DNA from: Rhizophagus clarus
Taxonomy: Eukaryota; Glomeromycota; Glomeromycetes; Glomerales; Glomeraceae
NCBI GenBank assembly: GCA_015698045.1
Contig: BLAL01000059.1
Coordinates: 563,001-627,000 of the forward strand
DNA: 64,000 bases
Reading direction: 5' to 3'
Below are positions 1-13,165 of the stretch, in pieces (the first letter of the stretch is position 1; each line of letters opens with the position of its first letter). A program made the position numbers and the translations under genes. Under the pieces are notes generated by a model. It did not search any database. It saw only the letters and a list, made by a program, of their open reading frames with translations, and was not told the origin of the DNA.

Positions 1-1186
1 ATAATTTTTTTTTTTTTATTTAAAGTTAATGTGAATTAAATAAAATTAAAATAAAAATAAAAATAAATATATAAAGGTAAAATTAATTAAATAATATATA
101 TATATTTTTTTTAATATAATAAAATTACTATATTTTATTTGATAATTATAAGATTTATATTATAGTAATTAGTTTTAATATTTATAAAAAAATTACAAAT
201 AATCAAATAAAAGAAATAAAAAATAAAAATTAAAATTTCTTTAATTATTAAAAAGAAATTAAGATAAATATCTTATTAATTATTACTAATTCTAGAATTG
301 ATTTCTAATACACTTCATTATAATTGTTTTTAATCCTATAATCACTATATGTAATTATTAATTAATAATACTGTATACTTAAAATACTGGTTTTATTTAT
401 TTATTATAATTAATAATATTTATATATATTTTAATACCAAAAAATTATATATCTATTATATTTAATTAATAATTTAAATCATTTATTATTATATTAATAG
501 ATTTATATAATTATATATTATTTTATTATAAAAATTGAATAAAAAATTCTAGTTTTTTTATTTAATTTGTCTAATTAATATATAATTATTTAAATTCGTC
601 AATTTATATAATTGTAAAATGAGAATTATATTTATTTTATTTGAATAAATATTTTTTTTTGTTTTTTATTTATTATAAATTGCATTTTTTGCAAAAAAAG
701 AAAAAAATTGAATAAATATTAAACAATAAATATATTTATACAGTAGCTGAAATTTCCAAAATCTTGATTATTTTATAAAAGTTATAGATCAATTATACAC
801 TACATTAAATGTTTAAGATAGTTTTCAAATATTATAATTAAAAACTTTGATCCAAGATTAATAAATCATATAGATGAATCCCTTTAAAATATGGTTTTAC
901 CAGTTAATTAATAACAAAATAAAAACAAAAACCTCAAGCTTGGGCAAATTTATAGAAAGGTCTTGAAATAAACTACTATACTCAAGAGTATGATAGATCT
1001 AATCATCATCTTGTAAAGTACATCTTACATTTATGATGATAATTGCAATGTGTGTTAATATATTAATTATATATACTTCAGTATCTTTTATTATTATTGT
1101 TTCTATTATCTATAACATAAATTAATGTCTGTCAATAAAAGTCTATAAAGTCAGTATTTTACAGTCTAATTAATTCTACAAATATT
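1..1186. other. AT-rich intergenic DNA
   Basis: Very AT-rich sequence with many A and T runs. I see no open frame of gene-like composition, no RNA gene and no clear repeat. It probably holds only the 3' flank of the F-box gene. Confidence 0.6.
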
Positions 1187-1893
1187 TTACGAAATGGTTG
1201 TCATTGGTTTATAATCAGAATGAAACTCGTCTAATAATATGGAAATTATTCTACACTTTTGATCTATAATTTCCATTTGTTTATGCGTAACCCAAGAATC
1301 TTTATCTATAGCCTTTGAATATTCTATTTGAGCAGATTTTATATGTGATAATAAATATCCTCTATTTCCTAAATTTAAACAAGTCGATAATACGTCTTCA
1401 GGTACATTATATTTTGTCACAAGTGTTTGGTGGCTAAAAAATTAAAAAAAAATGGGAGAGAAATAGGTAAATGTGAATTGTAACAAATACCAAAACTAAA
1501 AACTCTAATTAGCACTCACCTTTCAATTCGCTTACTTAAACATTCGTCACAACAAATAATTTGAAATTCCCAATATCTCTTCAATAAATTTTTATTACTT
1601 TCTTTACAAAATTGGCATTGTTTAGCTAAAACCGTAAACCAGACATATTGTTGTTCGCTCATACCAACAAGTGGAATAGGTTTTAGGTTGGGATAAAATT
1701 TATTACGAGAATTACGCCAAATTTGCCGTGTAATAATTGATTTGTCTGACCATAAAAAATGTCTTAACTTTTTACATACTGAAGAAAGTGAATACAGATC
1801 TTGTGGCGATAAATTCTCACAAATTTCTGCTAATAATTCACTTGGAAATAATAATATATTTGATTTTAACTGGAGTGTATTATATAGTGTCAT
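1187..1893 (-). CDS. F-box protein, two exons
   Basis: Likely substrate receptor of an SCF ubiquitin ligase. Exon 1 is 1893-1520 and exon 2 is 1433-1187. The 86-nt intron (1519-1434) has a GTGAGT donor and a TTTTTTAG acceptor. Splicing keeps the frame and gives 206 residues. Residues about 14-55 (LLFPSELLAEICENLSPQD then LYSLSSVCKKLRHFL) are a typical F-box, which binds Skp1. The middle part has CxxC pairs (QCQFC; ICCDEC) that may bind zinc. The rest has no recognisable repeat, so the substrate is unknown. The start is the only ATG ahead of the F-box. Short F-box proteins of this kind form a very large family in Glomeromycotina. There is no frame damage, so this is one of the few apparently intact genes here. 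Confidence 0.8.
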
Positions 1894-3320
1894 ATTTGAA
1901 ATTTTTAAAAACTAAGGGAGATATATTTTATTTAATTGGCGTCAAATTATGTCCTTTAGAAGTTTAAAACTGAGTAGAAAACCCTAATTACGGCAACAGA
2001 AAGATACGGAGAAGTACTGTGGCTTGAAATTGCACATAAAAGAATCGTCCCTGCCGTTTATAAAGAAAATGACTTCTAAAAGGCTATATATGGTATTTTA
2101 ATCTAATTATACATTTATACTATTACATATTTTGTACAACATAAGGAAATCAAATAATGAATCATGACACGTGAATTTAATCCCTGCATGTGAATATCAT
2201 AATTATCATATCATATTCTATCTTCTCCACGTTTTACACTTATAGGTAAGAAAGTATGGGATTATCCGATAGAATTATTCAAAAGTAGACATCAGAAATT
2301 CTAGATAAAAAACAAAATATTAATTAGCTTTTTTTTTAACATGGAAATATCAGAATCTTTCTTCTTGATTAGTTGGTTATTTAATACCTTGGTCATCCGA
2401 TTTATTTATTTGGGTAAGACTAAATATCCTAACCAATTTGCAAGTTAGATTGTTATGTGTATAAATAGATTATATTCTATTCTGCGATCCGTTTTATCAT
2501 ATTTACATGATTGTATAATCTATAACTTGGCAACTAACGTTTTACATTCTTCAACTGATTATATAGATGACTAAAAATGACGTAACGTAACTCTAGTGCA
2601 AATTAAATCATGTATTGATTGCATAATATAGTTTTTATAATTTATTGTATTGAAGAGAGAATTTTTATTGTTTGAATGTATTTTATTATTTAACTATGAA
2701 CAGTGAAGTATTGGAGTATATATAAAAATTAACAAATAAAGGTGATATAATCTACAGATCAAATTTTAAATTCTTATTAAATTTGCTTGAAGTGAAAATT
2801 AGTGGAGATTCATTTAAAAGAACTTTACATTTTTATAATAAAAAAATTGAAAAAAAATAAATACATTAACAAATATCTTTTATCTTTTTTTTTCTTTAAA
2901 TAAATGTACAAAAAATTTAAAATACTTTACTATAATATAAAACCTATTATATAAATTATTGATATTATAAAAGGTTAAGAACTTCACAATTTTAAAATTA
3001 TCAAATATAAAAATCAAATTTGAATCTTATAGAATAAATCATTAAACTAAAAAAATCAAAATTATATTTATATATACTTTTAAAGATTTTATATTATAAT
3101 ACTAATCATTTTATTATTTTCTTTTTTAAGAAATATAAAATATATAAATTATATAAAAATTTAACCAATTTTCTATTAAGTATGTAATATAATTAAAAAC
3201 CTTTTTAATAAAAAAAGGATGGGTAGAACCTCAAATATCTCTTATTTAATTCATAAAAATATATAATAAAATGTATTTTTAATAATAACTTGATTAATAT
3301 TACTATTTCAGTATACATCA
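1894..3320. other. Intergenic DNA without a visible gene
   Basis: AT-rich stretch between the F-box gene and the gypsy remnant. It should hold the F-box promoter near 1894-2050. I could not support any coding region, RNA gene or repeat in it. Confidence 0.5.
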
Positions 3321-3935
3321 AGAATTAAGAAATTAATTAAAAAATTGCCCTAGAAGTAAATGATTTAGCAGAAAGATTTAAAGTAACTTATTTTATTAGT
3401 GGATTAAATCCAATGTTGATATCACAAGTTCTGTAAAAAAATTCTGCTATTTTTGAAGCTGCAATTATAGCAGTAAAAGCAATTGAACCAGAAAATAAAA
3501 TCCAATTTCAAATAATGATAAAATAAGATATAGTAGATAATACTGTTTTACAAGTAATAAAGAATACTAAATTATAGGAAAAAAAAAACTAAAAATATTT
3601 TTGATAAAAGTAAAGAACAAGTTAACAAAGAGATAAAGACATAACAGATGTATTTGCAAAGATGAAAGCTAGTAAAAAAGAAATTCAACATTTAAGAAGA
3701 ATGTTAGCAATTAAAAAAATTAAGAATTATAGATCAATGAACTATAAAAGATAGAGGAATAATCAACCAATAAATTATAGACTAAAAAATGATCAATACA
3801 TAAATAGAAAATATGGAAATAGATAAATTAAATATTATACCTGTAATGAAAAAAGCCATTATTTACCAAATATCCAATAGAGGAAGAAATAACAGAGAGA
3901 CAAACCACATAGAGAATAATTATAAATATTATGAC

Positions 3936-4231
3936 AGGACCCCAGACATTACTAAAATAACTCACATTTTTTTTTTACCCATTTTTCTCAAAATTAAGCC
4001 AATTTGCTCTTTTAGTTCTTTAAGGATATCTCGCTATCTATTTAACCAATTTTGATAAACTTTTTTTTATTTTGTAGATTTTATTGAGAGCTACATTTTA
4101 AAAAAATGCTCATCCAATTTGGATCACTGGTTGATGAGAAAATTGCAAAAAACATGTTTTTTAGCTTCTAAATTTCACATCAATTTGCTCTTTTTTATGA
4201 TTATGAATTGTATCAGTAATGTCCGGAGTCT
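3936..4231. mobile_element. MITE-like TIR element, copy 1
   Basis: About 296 bp with inverted ends: the left end GGACCCCAGACATTACT matches the right end read in reverse (GACTCCGGACATTACT). It is flanked by a direct repeat TATTATGACA (3927-3936 and 4232-4241), so the boundary is uncertain by 1-2 bases and the target duplication is 8-10 bp. Copy 2 at 37908-38202 is the reverse complement of this copy along its whole length. It encodes nothing. The target length suggests a hAT-like (8 bp) or Mutator-like (9 bp) non-autonomous element. Confidence 0.8.
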
Positions 4232-4432
4232 TATTATGACAAATTATATAATTATGAAACAAATTATATTGATAGATATGATAAAAAAAAATACTATGAT
4301 GGAGAATTATATGAAATGAACTATGATATGCATCCAATACAAACTAGAAAAAATGAAAGAAATCTAGATATAGTAGCAAATAAAAAAAAAGATAGCAAAA
4401 AACCAAGAACAGTGGCAAACACAATTACAAAA

Positions 4433-5250
4433 TGGTTCACTGGAAACTGGTCACTACACCAAAGAAAAAAAAGAGAACAGTTTCATTTATACCTTAATGA
4501 TTTACCTCAAGAATTTCGTTATTAGGTAACATGAGAACGTATTGCTCCTTCTCAGAAAATTTTTGGCAATTTACCAATCAAAGCAGTTAAATAATTTGAA
4601 ATAGGCAGAAAGGCCTCGATTGTAGTCTTCTTCGAAAAATATGCAGATGTAGAAATCTGTAAGAATACCAGATTTACTTTCAACCACAATGACATTAACT
4701 ACTTTCTTCGATGGTGTTTGGCTCCCCTTACTGCCTCACAAACTAAAAATTTCAAGGGTTTCTCTAGTTCATCTAAGAAGTCCAAAACTAATGACTCCTT
4801 CAAGAAGACCAAGAATTCTAGTTTCTCAAAAACTTGCTTGGCTAATTCTAAACTTAACAAGAACAAGATGTTGACTTTAAAAAAGTTGCAAAACAAGAAG
4901 AAAAAGAAGTCATCAGGCAAGAAGACTGATGATAAAATGGATATCGTCAAACTGTTGCTAACTCTAATTTCTAAATTTTAGTCATACATAGCATTTTATT
5001 TTTTTTTTTGGTTGGGTTCTGTGTTGGATAGGTTATTACAATTTCCTTTCTTAATAGAAAGTTGGGACTTTAGTCCAGCCTAATCTACTCATTTCGATGG
5101 GAGTAGTTTTACCTCTTAGTTTAATTAGTTTCTCAAAGTTGGTTTTAACATACTTTTCTTATGTAATTCCTGACTAGCCTTCAGGCACCTTTTGTACGTG
5201 ACTCTTGTAGTTGTGTTAATAAAGTTGGCTTTCAAAAAATAAAAAAAAAA
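4433..5250 (+). mobile_element. 5'-truncated ORF1-type retroposon with 16-bp target duplication
   Basis: Carries the C-terminal half of the ORF1 family found at 32.6-36.5 kb: an RWFPENW-like start, the segment equivalent to GNLPIKAIKQFE, the Ser/Lys-rich tail and the MDIVKLLLTLISKF end (stop at 4979-4981), with several stops and frameshifts. The 3' UTR differs from the other copies and ends with an AATAAA signal and a poly(A) tail. The perfect duplication AAACACAATTACAAAA (4417-4432 and 5251-5266) shows insertion by LINE-type target-primed reverse transcription into the gypsy remnant. Confidence 0.85.
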
Positions 5251-6960
5251 AAACACAATTACAAAAAATCCAAAATTTTAACAATAATATAGATACGGTT
5301 ATGAAGAATAATTAAGAAAAATTTAAAAGAAAATTAACATCAGAACAATTGCAAAAGATACAAAGAAACAGGAAATTAAAATAATATATGAAAATTGTAG
5401 ATAAAAAGGTTACTTTACAAAAAAATATCAGAATAAGAAGATTAATAGAGTGATAAATAGAATGTAAAGTGAGATACAACTATATAATATATTAGAAGAT
5501 ATGAAGAATATGAGAGCAGATACTACTTTTGAACAGATTTACAATAAAAGTTCTAGACAAAAAAAGTATTTTACATAATAGATTAAAAAGAGGATTTATT
5601 AATAATGAATGACTATGCTCAAAAATAAATGAAATAATAAAAGATATCAGTATAACATAAGTAATGTTAAAAATTAATGGAAAAGAAATAAGAGTAGTAA
5701 TAGATTCAGCAGCAGTAGTAAGTGTTATATCAAATAGTTTAGGAAAGAAATTAGGATAAATAATATTAAACTAAGTAAATTAAGTTTCACTATGGCAAAT
5801 AATACAAAGGTAGTATTTATTGGAAAAATTGAAATAATATTAAAAGTAGATAATAATACAAAAATATTTATAATAGTAGAAGAAATAAACAAAGATAAAG
5901 AAAAACTTATTCTAGAAAATGATATATTACTAAGTAAAAATAATAGTATTATTTATTAACTATAAGAATAAAGAAATTAAAATAATAGAATAAGAAGAAA
6001 TGGTAAGTATACTAATAGAATATATTAGAAAAATACAAAAATAAGAGAATAATAGGTATGATAGTTAGAGTAAATACAGTGAGAAAAATTACTTAAATTA
6101 AGAAAACAAATATAAAAGTGAATATGAAGAGAGATAAGAACAAAAATTATTTGGTATTAGTGAGAAAGCAAAATAAAAGATCTTGGCTTTAAAAAGAGAA
6201 AAACAATAAAAAAGCAAGATAATAAAAATAAATTTGAAAATAAGATAAACATAGAAGAAATGTTAAATGAAAGAAAAGAAAGAATAAAAAGGTTATTAAG
6301 AGAGCTTGAAAAAATTTTTAAATATAATGAAAAAAAATAGGAATAGTTGGTATAATAAAATATAGTATAAGGGTAGCCAATAACCAAAAACCAATATTTT
6401 AAAAAAGATATAAAAAAGCTGTTAAGAAAGAAGAATTTATCAAGAAAGAAGTGGAATAATTATTAAAAATGGAAAAAATAAGAAAATTATAGAGCCTATG
6501 AACCTCACTAGTAATCCTAGTAGGAAAGAAAAGTGGAAATTATTGATTTTGTATGGATTTTAAAAAATTGAATGTAATTACGAAAAATAACATATATCTA
6601 CTATCAAGAATAGATAAATTACTAAAAAGATATAAGATAACAAATTGGTTAAATATTATTACATAGAAATGGTAGAAAAAAATAAAGAGAAAATAATATT
6701 TACATGTTCACAAGAATTATACAAATGGAATGTAATACCATTTAGACTAAAAACTGCACCTAATACAGCTTTTCAGAGATTAATGGATAAAATACTAAAA
6801 AGTTTGTAGTAGTATATTTAGATGATTTCTAAGAATTTTGAGAAACATATAAATTATATCAGAAAAGTATTAATAAAAATAAAGAAGTAAATATAATAGT
6901 AAAATTAAAGAAATGTAAGTTTAGAGAAAAAAATATTGAATTTTTAGGAATATAGTAAGA

Positions 6961-7560
6961 AAATATAATTTAAGGCCAAACAAAGAAAAGTAAAGAGGAT
7001 AAAGGATAATGAAAAGGAATAAAAAATAAAGGAAAATGAAAAGAAACGAAATGGTAAAAAAAACAAAAGGGAAATAAAGAGAAAATAAAAACAATAAATG
7101 GAATGAAAGAAAAAAAATAAATAAAAGAGTTAACAAAAGAAATAAAAATAAGTAAAGAAATGCAATAATCAAAACGCCTATTCATCCTATACAAAAAAAA
7201 ATGATAAAGTATAACAGTAGTATTATTTTAAAACAATAAGAGAATTAGAGAAAAAAATAAAAGAAACTATATATTTTATTTGAATTTTACTGAAATAATA
7301 TATGTCTAAAAAAAATAAAAGGTTAGTAAAGGACAAAGAAAAGAATGAAAAAATAAAAACTCACCTTTAATAAAATGAAAACTAAAAATATTCATGCCTA
7401 AAAAAAGAACTAATAAGTTAATAAAAAATAAAAGAAGGATATAATAAACAAAAGCAAAAAATATAAGCTAAAAAAAATTACATATAAAAAAAATAATAAA
7501 TTAGTTATTGGTATAATAAATATTAATAAATAATAAACACATGATACTAGTATAGGATCC
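6961..7560. other. Purine-rich low-complexity DNA
   Basis: The plus strand is almost entirely A and G with few C or T. It follows the reverse transcriptase remnant and may be its decayed 3' part. No motif is readable. Open frames on the minus strand here are Phe/Leu/Ser-rich composition artefacts. Confidence 0.5.
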
Positions 7561-7689
7561 CAAACTATATTTAAATAGGTCAGAGGTTGAGTTTACTTAT
7601 TGATCATATAAAATTTTTAAAAAGTTGCTTATTTTAGAGGTATTTTTGAAAATTTCTTATTCCACATACCTTTGTATTTAAAAAATCTA

Positions 7690-7790
7690 TTAATTGAATT
7701 TTAATGAAATTTATATTATTAGATTCATTTCAATGAAATGAAGCTAATGGTATAAATTTTATTTTAATAGCATTAATATTGATCAAGATA
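7690..7790. repeat. Dispersed palindromic repeat, copy 1
   Basis: Contains an imperfect palindrome (TTAGATTCATTTCAATGAAA followed by TGAAGCTAATGG) and then a segment resembling TTAATATTGATCAA. The same arrangement recurs at 13065-13165, where the palindrome is ATTAGATTCGTCTCATTGAG followed by ACGGTTCTAATG. No coding potential. Confidence 0.6.
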
Positions 7791-7884
7791 TTCTAAATTG
7801 AAAATTTTACTATATATTATATCTGACTCAAATAAAAGATGCTTGTGATCCTACTAGTATTGAATATCACTAGTGTTTCATAGT

Positions 7885-8552
7885 AATTTTCTTAATTTTA
7901 ATAAAAATATTTTGTAACATTATTTTATCTCTTTAATTAAAAAAATGTTATGAAATATTTTTTATCAATTAATTTAATAAAAAAACATTTTGCTACATTT
8001 TTTTTGTCTCTATAATTAAAAAATATAGCAAAACATTTTTTATTGGTTAATTTAATAAAAAAACATTTTGCTACATTTTTTATCACTTTAATAAAAATGT
8101 TATGAAGTGTTTTTATGAGCTAATTTTAATAAAAAAATATTTTGCAGTATTTTTTTGTTGTTTTAATTAGTTAATTTAATAAAAAAATGTTTTGCTACAT
8201 TTTTTTTTGTTTTTATAATTAAAAAATATTGTGAAACGTTTCTTATCAGTTAATTTAATAAAAAAATATCTTACTACATTTTTTTTGTCATTTTAATAAA
8301 AATGTTGTAAAACATTTAAGTTAATTTTAATAAAAAAAATATTTGCTATATTTTTTTATTGCTTTAATTAAAAAATATTGCAAAACAATAAAAAAAATGT
8401 TTTGCTACATTTTTTTGTCTCTATAATGAAATATTTTTTATTAGTTAATTTAATAAAAAAATATATTTCGCTACATTTTTTTTATCATTTTAATAAAACT
8501 ATTACAAAATATTTTTTATTGGTTTAATTTTAATAAAAAAATGGTTTACAAT
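7885..8552. repeat. Diverged tandem repeat, ~100-bp unit
   Basis: Six or seven imperfect units, each with AAACATTTTGCTACATTTTT and, in inverted orientation, AAAATATTGCAAAACATTTT, joined by TTAATTTAATAAAAAA. The units are thus internally palindromic. One more half-unit lies at 10445-10500, on the other side of the inserted 1.9-kb element, so that element landed in this array. Confidence 0.7.
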
Positions 8553-8561
8553 ATTTTTTTA

Positions 8562-10446
8562 AATTATAACTAGTTTTAACTGGGTGTGATATAACTTGGG
8601 TGATATCACCTGATTGATTTTATAATTTATTTATTTCGATATAAGTGATTTAACCTAGCAAGTGATATTACCTGATTAATTTTTAATTTTTAAATTGTTT
8701 ATTTTTTTTTCTAGGTTTTCCAGTTTCAAGGTATATTTTTTTTCCTTCTTTTGTTTTCACTTTTCTTTCTAGTTATTTCTAATTCCTTTTTCTTTTCTTT
8801 TTAGGCTTTTTAAGCTCTTTTAATTTTGTGTCAAAGGTATGTTGTTTTTTGTTATTCTTTTTGTTTTTATTTTCCTTTCCATTTATTATTTTTTCTTTCT
8901 TTTTAGGTTTTTAATCTAGGTTTACATTAAATGATGGTATATTATTTCTTTTTTTTTTCTTCCTTTTGTTTTTTTTTAGGGTCTTAGTTTTTCGAACAAG
9001 ATATGACATTTTTTTCTTATCTTTTTTTTCAATTTTGTTTTCATATTTCATTTTTACTAACTATTTTTTCTTCTTTTTATAGTTTATTTTTCATTAAACT
9101 ATCTCTCTTTTCTTTTTGTTTTCATTTACTTTCTTCTTTTTCATTATCACTCCTTTTTCCTTTCATTCTTATGATCATTTCATCCTCATCACCATTTTAT
9201 CCATTTTATCCATCCTTATCATCGATTATTGTTTCATCCATCCTCATCACCAATTATCATTTTGTCTTCATCATTAATTATCATTTCATCCTCATTATCA
9301 ATTTCATTTCATCCTTATCATTTTGCCTCCTTTTGTTTTTTTAGGTCTTAGTTTTGCGAATAAGGTATGGCATTTTTTCTTATCTTTTTTTCAATTTTGT
9401 TTTCATATTTTATTTTTACTAACTATTTTTTCTTGTTTTTATTCACTTTCTTCTTTTTTCATTATCGCTCTTTTTTTCATTCTCATGATCATTTTATCCT
9501 CATTACCATTTTATCCTCATCGTTATTTCATTATCAATTATCATTTCATCCTTATCACCAATTATTGTTTCGTCTTCATCATTAACTATCATTTCATCCT
9601 CATCATCAATTATCATTTCATTCTCATCATTTCGTTCTTATCATTGTTTTGTTTTTATTATCGTTTATTTTTATCATCTTTTCATTTCTTTTTCTCATCA
9701 TTTTTTCATTTTTTTATTCCTTTCTTATCATCTCTTTGTTTATCATCATCTTTTCATTTTGTTTATCTTCCTTTTGTCATCCTTTCATTTTTTTGTCCCC
9801 TTCTTGTCATCTTTTCTTTTTTTTGCCCTTTCCATTATCTTTTTATTTTTATTTTTATTTCTATCCCCTTTCATTTTGTCCCTATTCCTTTTTTTTCAAT
9901 CCTGTTCCTTTTATTTCGCATTCTTTCCCTCTTCTTTTCACTATCTTTCTTTTTTTTACTATATCTTTTGTCTTTTATTATTTTTATTATCTCCAATTAT
10001 TTGTTTCTAATATTATTTTCATTATTTCTCTCTCTTATTATCATAATTATTAGGCTTCTCTTTTTTGTATCATTATTACCATTACTAGTTATGTTAAAGA
10101 TAAATAATTGTAAAAAATATTAACTTTGATAAACAGGATTTAAAAAAATAAAGTCATAGTTTAATATAATAAATTTTGTTATTTTTTTTTTGTACAGAAA
10201 ATTATTGCCAAATTAGCGATATATTGACCAAACAATATTCTTATGATCATTAAATTTTTACGTACACAATATTGAAATTTACAATAAATTTTAGCCAATT
10301 AAATTTTAAAATTAATTAATAAAGATTTACATATTATTAAATTTATTAAAAATTTTTTATACATGTGAAATCACTTGATTTTAATAAATTATTTATAGGT
10401 GAAATCATCTAGGTGATTTCACCCACAAAGCAAATTAGCAAGATTC
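8562..10446. mobile_element. 1.9-kb non-coding TIR element (Mutator-like), copy 1
   Basis: Flanked by the perfect 9-bp duplication ATTTTTTTA (8553-8561 and 10447-10455). The ends are weak inverted repeats (ATTATAACTAGTTT against GAATCTTGCTAATTT) followed by subterminal GGTGATATCACC-type palindromes. The interior is extremely pyrimidine-rich on the plus strand, with TTTTCTTT tracts and ATCATTTCATCCTCATC-type microsatellite. Copy 2 at 10973-12941 is collinear. A 9-bp target site fits Mutator-like elements. The long open frames inside are Phe/Ser/Leu-rich artefacts. Short segments with splice-site-like borders recur; see the findings. Confidence 0.85.
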
Positions 10447-10455
10447 ATTTTTTTA

Positions 10456-10963
10456 TTACTTTAATTAAAAAATATTGCAAAATGTTTTTTATTAATTAAT
10501 TTAATTGACGATCTGGATAAGATCAGCACTATTTTCATATTAAAATTTAGGATAATATTTCACAACTGTTTGACAATAAATAAGTAAACACTAAAATTAT
10601 TTTATTCTATCTGGAATTTGTAAAAATTCAGTTATATATGTAAAAATACTTAAGGAAAAAGAATAAGTTAAAAAAAATCATATATTTAGTATTATAAAAA
10701 ATGTTTATATTATATATACTTCAATTTTTTATCTTATTTCTTATTTTTTGCATGATTGGTAAATAAGAATCCCAAAGAATACATATATAACTCAGATCCA
10801 ATCCCAAAAATTTTAATATAACTTTATACACCTAATTTTACTAAAAGCTTTATATAAAATCAGTATATAAGTTTAAATTTTATATAATTTTATACAATTT
10901 AATATCTGAGTTTATTATAAAATTTTTATTATATTTATAAAATTTTTTTACAAAAATATATAA
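10456..10963. other. AT-rich spacer between the two 1.9-kb elements
   Basis: Starts with the tail of the ~100-bp tandem repeat and continues as AT-rich DNA. No gene or motif seen. Confidence 0.5.
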
Positions 10964-10972
10964 TAAATAATA

Positions 10973-12941
10973 GATTATAACTAGTTTTAACCGGGGGTGA
11001 TATAACTTGGGTGATATCACCTGATTGATTTTTATAATTTATTTATTTCGATATAGGTGATTTAACCTGGCAAGTGATATCACCTGATTAATTTTTATTT
11101 TTTATTTTTTTTTTTCTAGGTTTTCCAGTTTCGAGGTATGTTTTTTTTTCCTTCTCTTGTTTTCACTTTTCTTTCTAGTTATTTCTAATTCCTTTTTCTT
11201 TTCTTTTTTAGGCCTTTTAAGCTCGTTTAATTTTGTGTCAAAGGTATGTTGTTTTTTGTTGTTTTTTTTGTTTTCATTTTCCTTTCCATTTATTATTTTT
11301 CCTTTCTTTTTAGGTCTTTAATCTCTTCCAGGTTTACATTAAATGATGGTATATTATTTCTTTTTTTTTTTCCTCTCTTTGTTTTTTTTAGGGTCTTAGT
11401 TTTGCGAACAAGGTATGGCATTTTTTTCTTATCTTTTTTTCAATTTCGTTTTCATATTTTATTTTTACTAACTATTTTTTTTTCTTTTTATGGTTTATCT
11501 TTCATTAAATTATTCCCTTTTCTTTTTGTTTTCATTCACTTTCTTCTTTTTCATTATCGCTCCTTTTTCCTTTCATTCTTATGATCGTTTTATCCTCATC
11601 ACCATTTTGTCCATTTTGTCCATCCTTATCATCGATTATTGTTTCATCCATCCTCATCACCAATTATCATTTCGTCTTCATCATTAATTATCATTTCATC
11701 CTCATCATCGATTTATTTCATCCTTATCATTTCACCTCCTTTTGTTTTTTTTAGGTCTTAGTTTTGCGAACAAGGTATGGCGTTTTTTCTTATCTTTTTT
11801 TCAATTTCGTTTTCATATTTCATTTTTACTAACTATTTTTTCTTCTTTTTATGGTTTATCTTTTGTTAATTTATTCCCCTTTCTTTTTGTTTTTATTCAC
11901 TTTCTTCTTTTTCATTATCGCTCCTTTTTCCTTTCATTCTCATGATCGTTTCATCCTCATTACCATTTTGTCCTCATCATTGTTTCATCCTTATCAATCA
12001 TCGTTTCGTCTTAATCATCAATTATCATTTCGTCCCTATCATCAATTATCGTTTTGTCCATCCTTATCATTGATTATTGTTTCATCCGTCCTCATCACCA
12101 ATTATCGTTTCGTCTTCATCATCAATTATCATTTCGTCCTCATCATCAATTATCATTTCATCCTCATCATTTCGTTCTTATCATTGTTTCGTTTTTATCA
12201 TCATTTATTTTTGTCATCTTTTCATTTCTCCTTCTTATCATCTTTTCATTTTTTCATTCCTTTTTTATCATCTCTTCGTTTATCATCATCCTTTCATTTT
12301 GTTCATTTGCCTTTTGTCATCCTTTCATTTTTTTGTTCCCTTCTTGTCATCTTTTCTCTTTTTTTGCCCCCTCCCATTATCTTTTTATTTTTATTTCTAT
12401 CCCCTTTCATTTTGTCCCTATTCCTTTTGTTTTCGATCCTGTTCCTTTTATTTTCGCATTCTTTCCCTCTTCTTTTCACTATCTTTCTTTTTTTTACTAT
12501 ATCTTTTGTCTCCTATCATTTTCGTTATCTCCAATTATTTGTTTCTAATATTATTTCCATTATTTCTCTCTCTTATTATCATAATTGTTAGGCTTCTCTT
12601 TTTTGTATCATTATTATCATTACTAGTTATGTTAAAGATAAATAATTGTAAAAAATATTAACTTTGATAAAGTCAGTTAATTTTATTATTTTTTTGTACA
12701 GAAAATTATTGCCAAATTAGCGATACATTTGACTGGACAATATTCTTACGATCATTAAATTTTTACGTAAACAATATTATAAATTTTAGCCAATTAAATT
12801 TTAAAATTAATTAATAAAGATTTGCGTACTATTAAATTTATTAAAAATTTTTTATACATGTAAAATCACCTGATTTTGATAAATTATTTATAGGTGAAAT
12901 CACCTAGGTGATTTCACCCGCGGAGCAAATTAGCAAGATTC
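10973..12941. mobile_element. 1.9-kb non-coding TIR element (Mutator-like), copy 2
   Basis: Flanked by the perfect 9-bp duplication TAAATAATA (10964-10972 and 12942-12950). It begins GATTATAACTAGTTTTAACC and ends GCAAATTAGCAAGATTC. The order of internal blocks is the same as in copy 1. Recurrent short blocks such as GTCTTAGTTTTGCGAACAAG are preceded by T-run plus AG and followed by GTATGG, the layout of an exon. The independent target duplications prove two separate insertions and fix the element ends exactly. Confidence 0.88.
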
Positions 12942-13064
12942 TAAATAATATATATACATAAAAATTTTCATTAAAAAAAAAAAATTTTAAAAATAAATTT
13001 CTAAATCTTTAAATAAAAAATAAATAACATTTTCATAATTTATTAAATATGTAGTAATCAGATT

Positions 13065-13165
13065 TTGATAAATGTTATACCATTAGATTCGTCTCATTGA
13101 GACGGTTCTAATGATACTAAAAATCATCTTTCTAGGATTAATATTGACCAAAATAAGGTTTACTA
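13065..13165. repeat. Dispersed palindromic repeat, copy 2
   Basis: Second copy of the repeat at 7690-7790, with a better conserved palindrome: arms CATTAGA.TCGTCTCA and TGAGACG.TCTAATG. Confidence 0.65.

Larger units (their letters stand above)
3330..6960 (+). mobile_element. Decayed Ty3/gypsy-type retrotransposon
   Basis: Fragments of a Gag-Pol polyprotein appear in the expected order but with many stops and frame changes. Around 3345-3500 a Gag-like stretch reads FKVTYFISGLNPMLISQVL. Near 3830 there is a degenerate zinc knuckle (TCNEKSH). At 5665-5760 a retropepsin active site reads VVIDSAAVVSVISNSLG. At 6510-6960 reverse transcriptase motifs follow: VGKKSGNY then FCMDFKKLNVITKN, FTCSQELYKWNVIPF, and the catalytic VVVYLDDF. 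No integrase or LTR could be recognised. Two later insertions interrupt it: a small TIR element at 3936-4231 and a truncated retroposon at 4433-5250. Base composition has drifted to very high A. It is an old dead copy. Confidence 0.8.

Noticed and set aside
9003..12661. Long plus-strand open frames rich in Phe, Ser, Leu and His
   Set aside because: They are composition artefacts of the pyrimidine-rich interior of the 1.9-kb elements; several overlap in all three frames and none has a domain.
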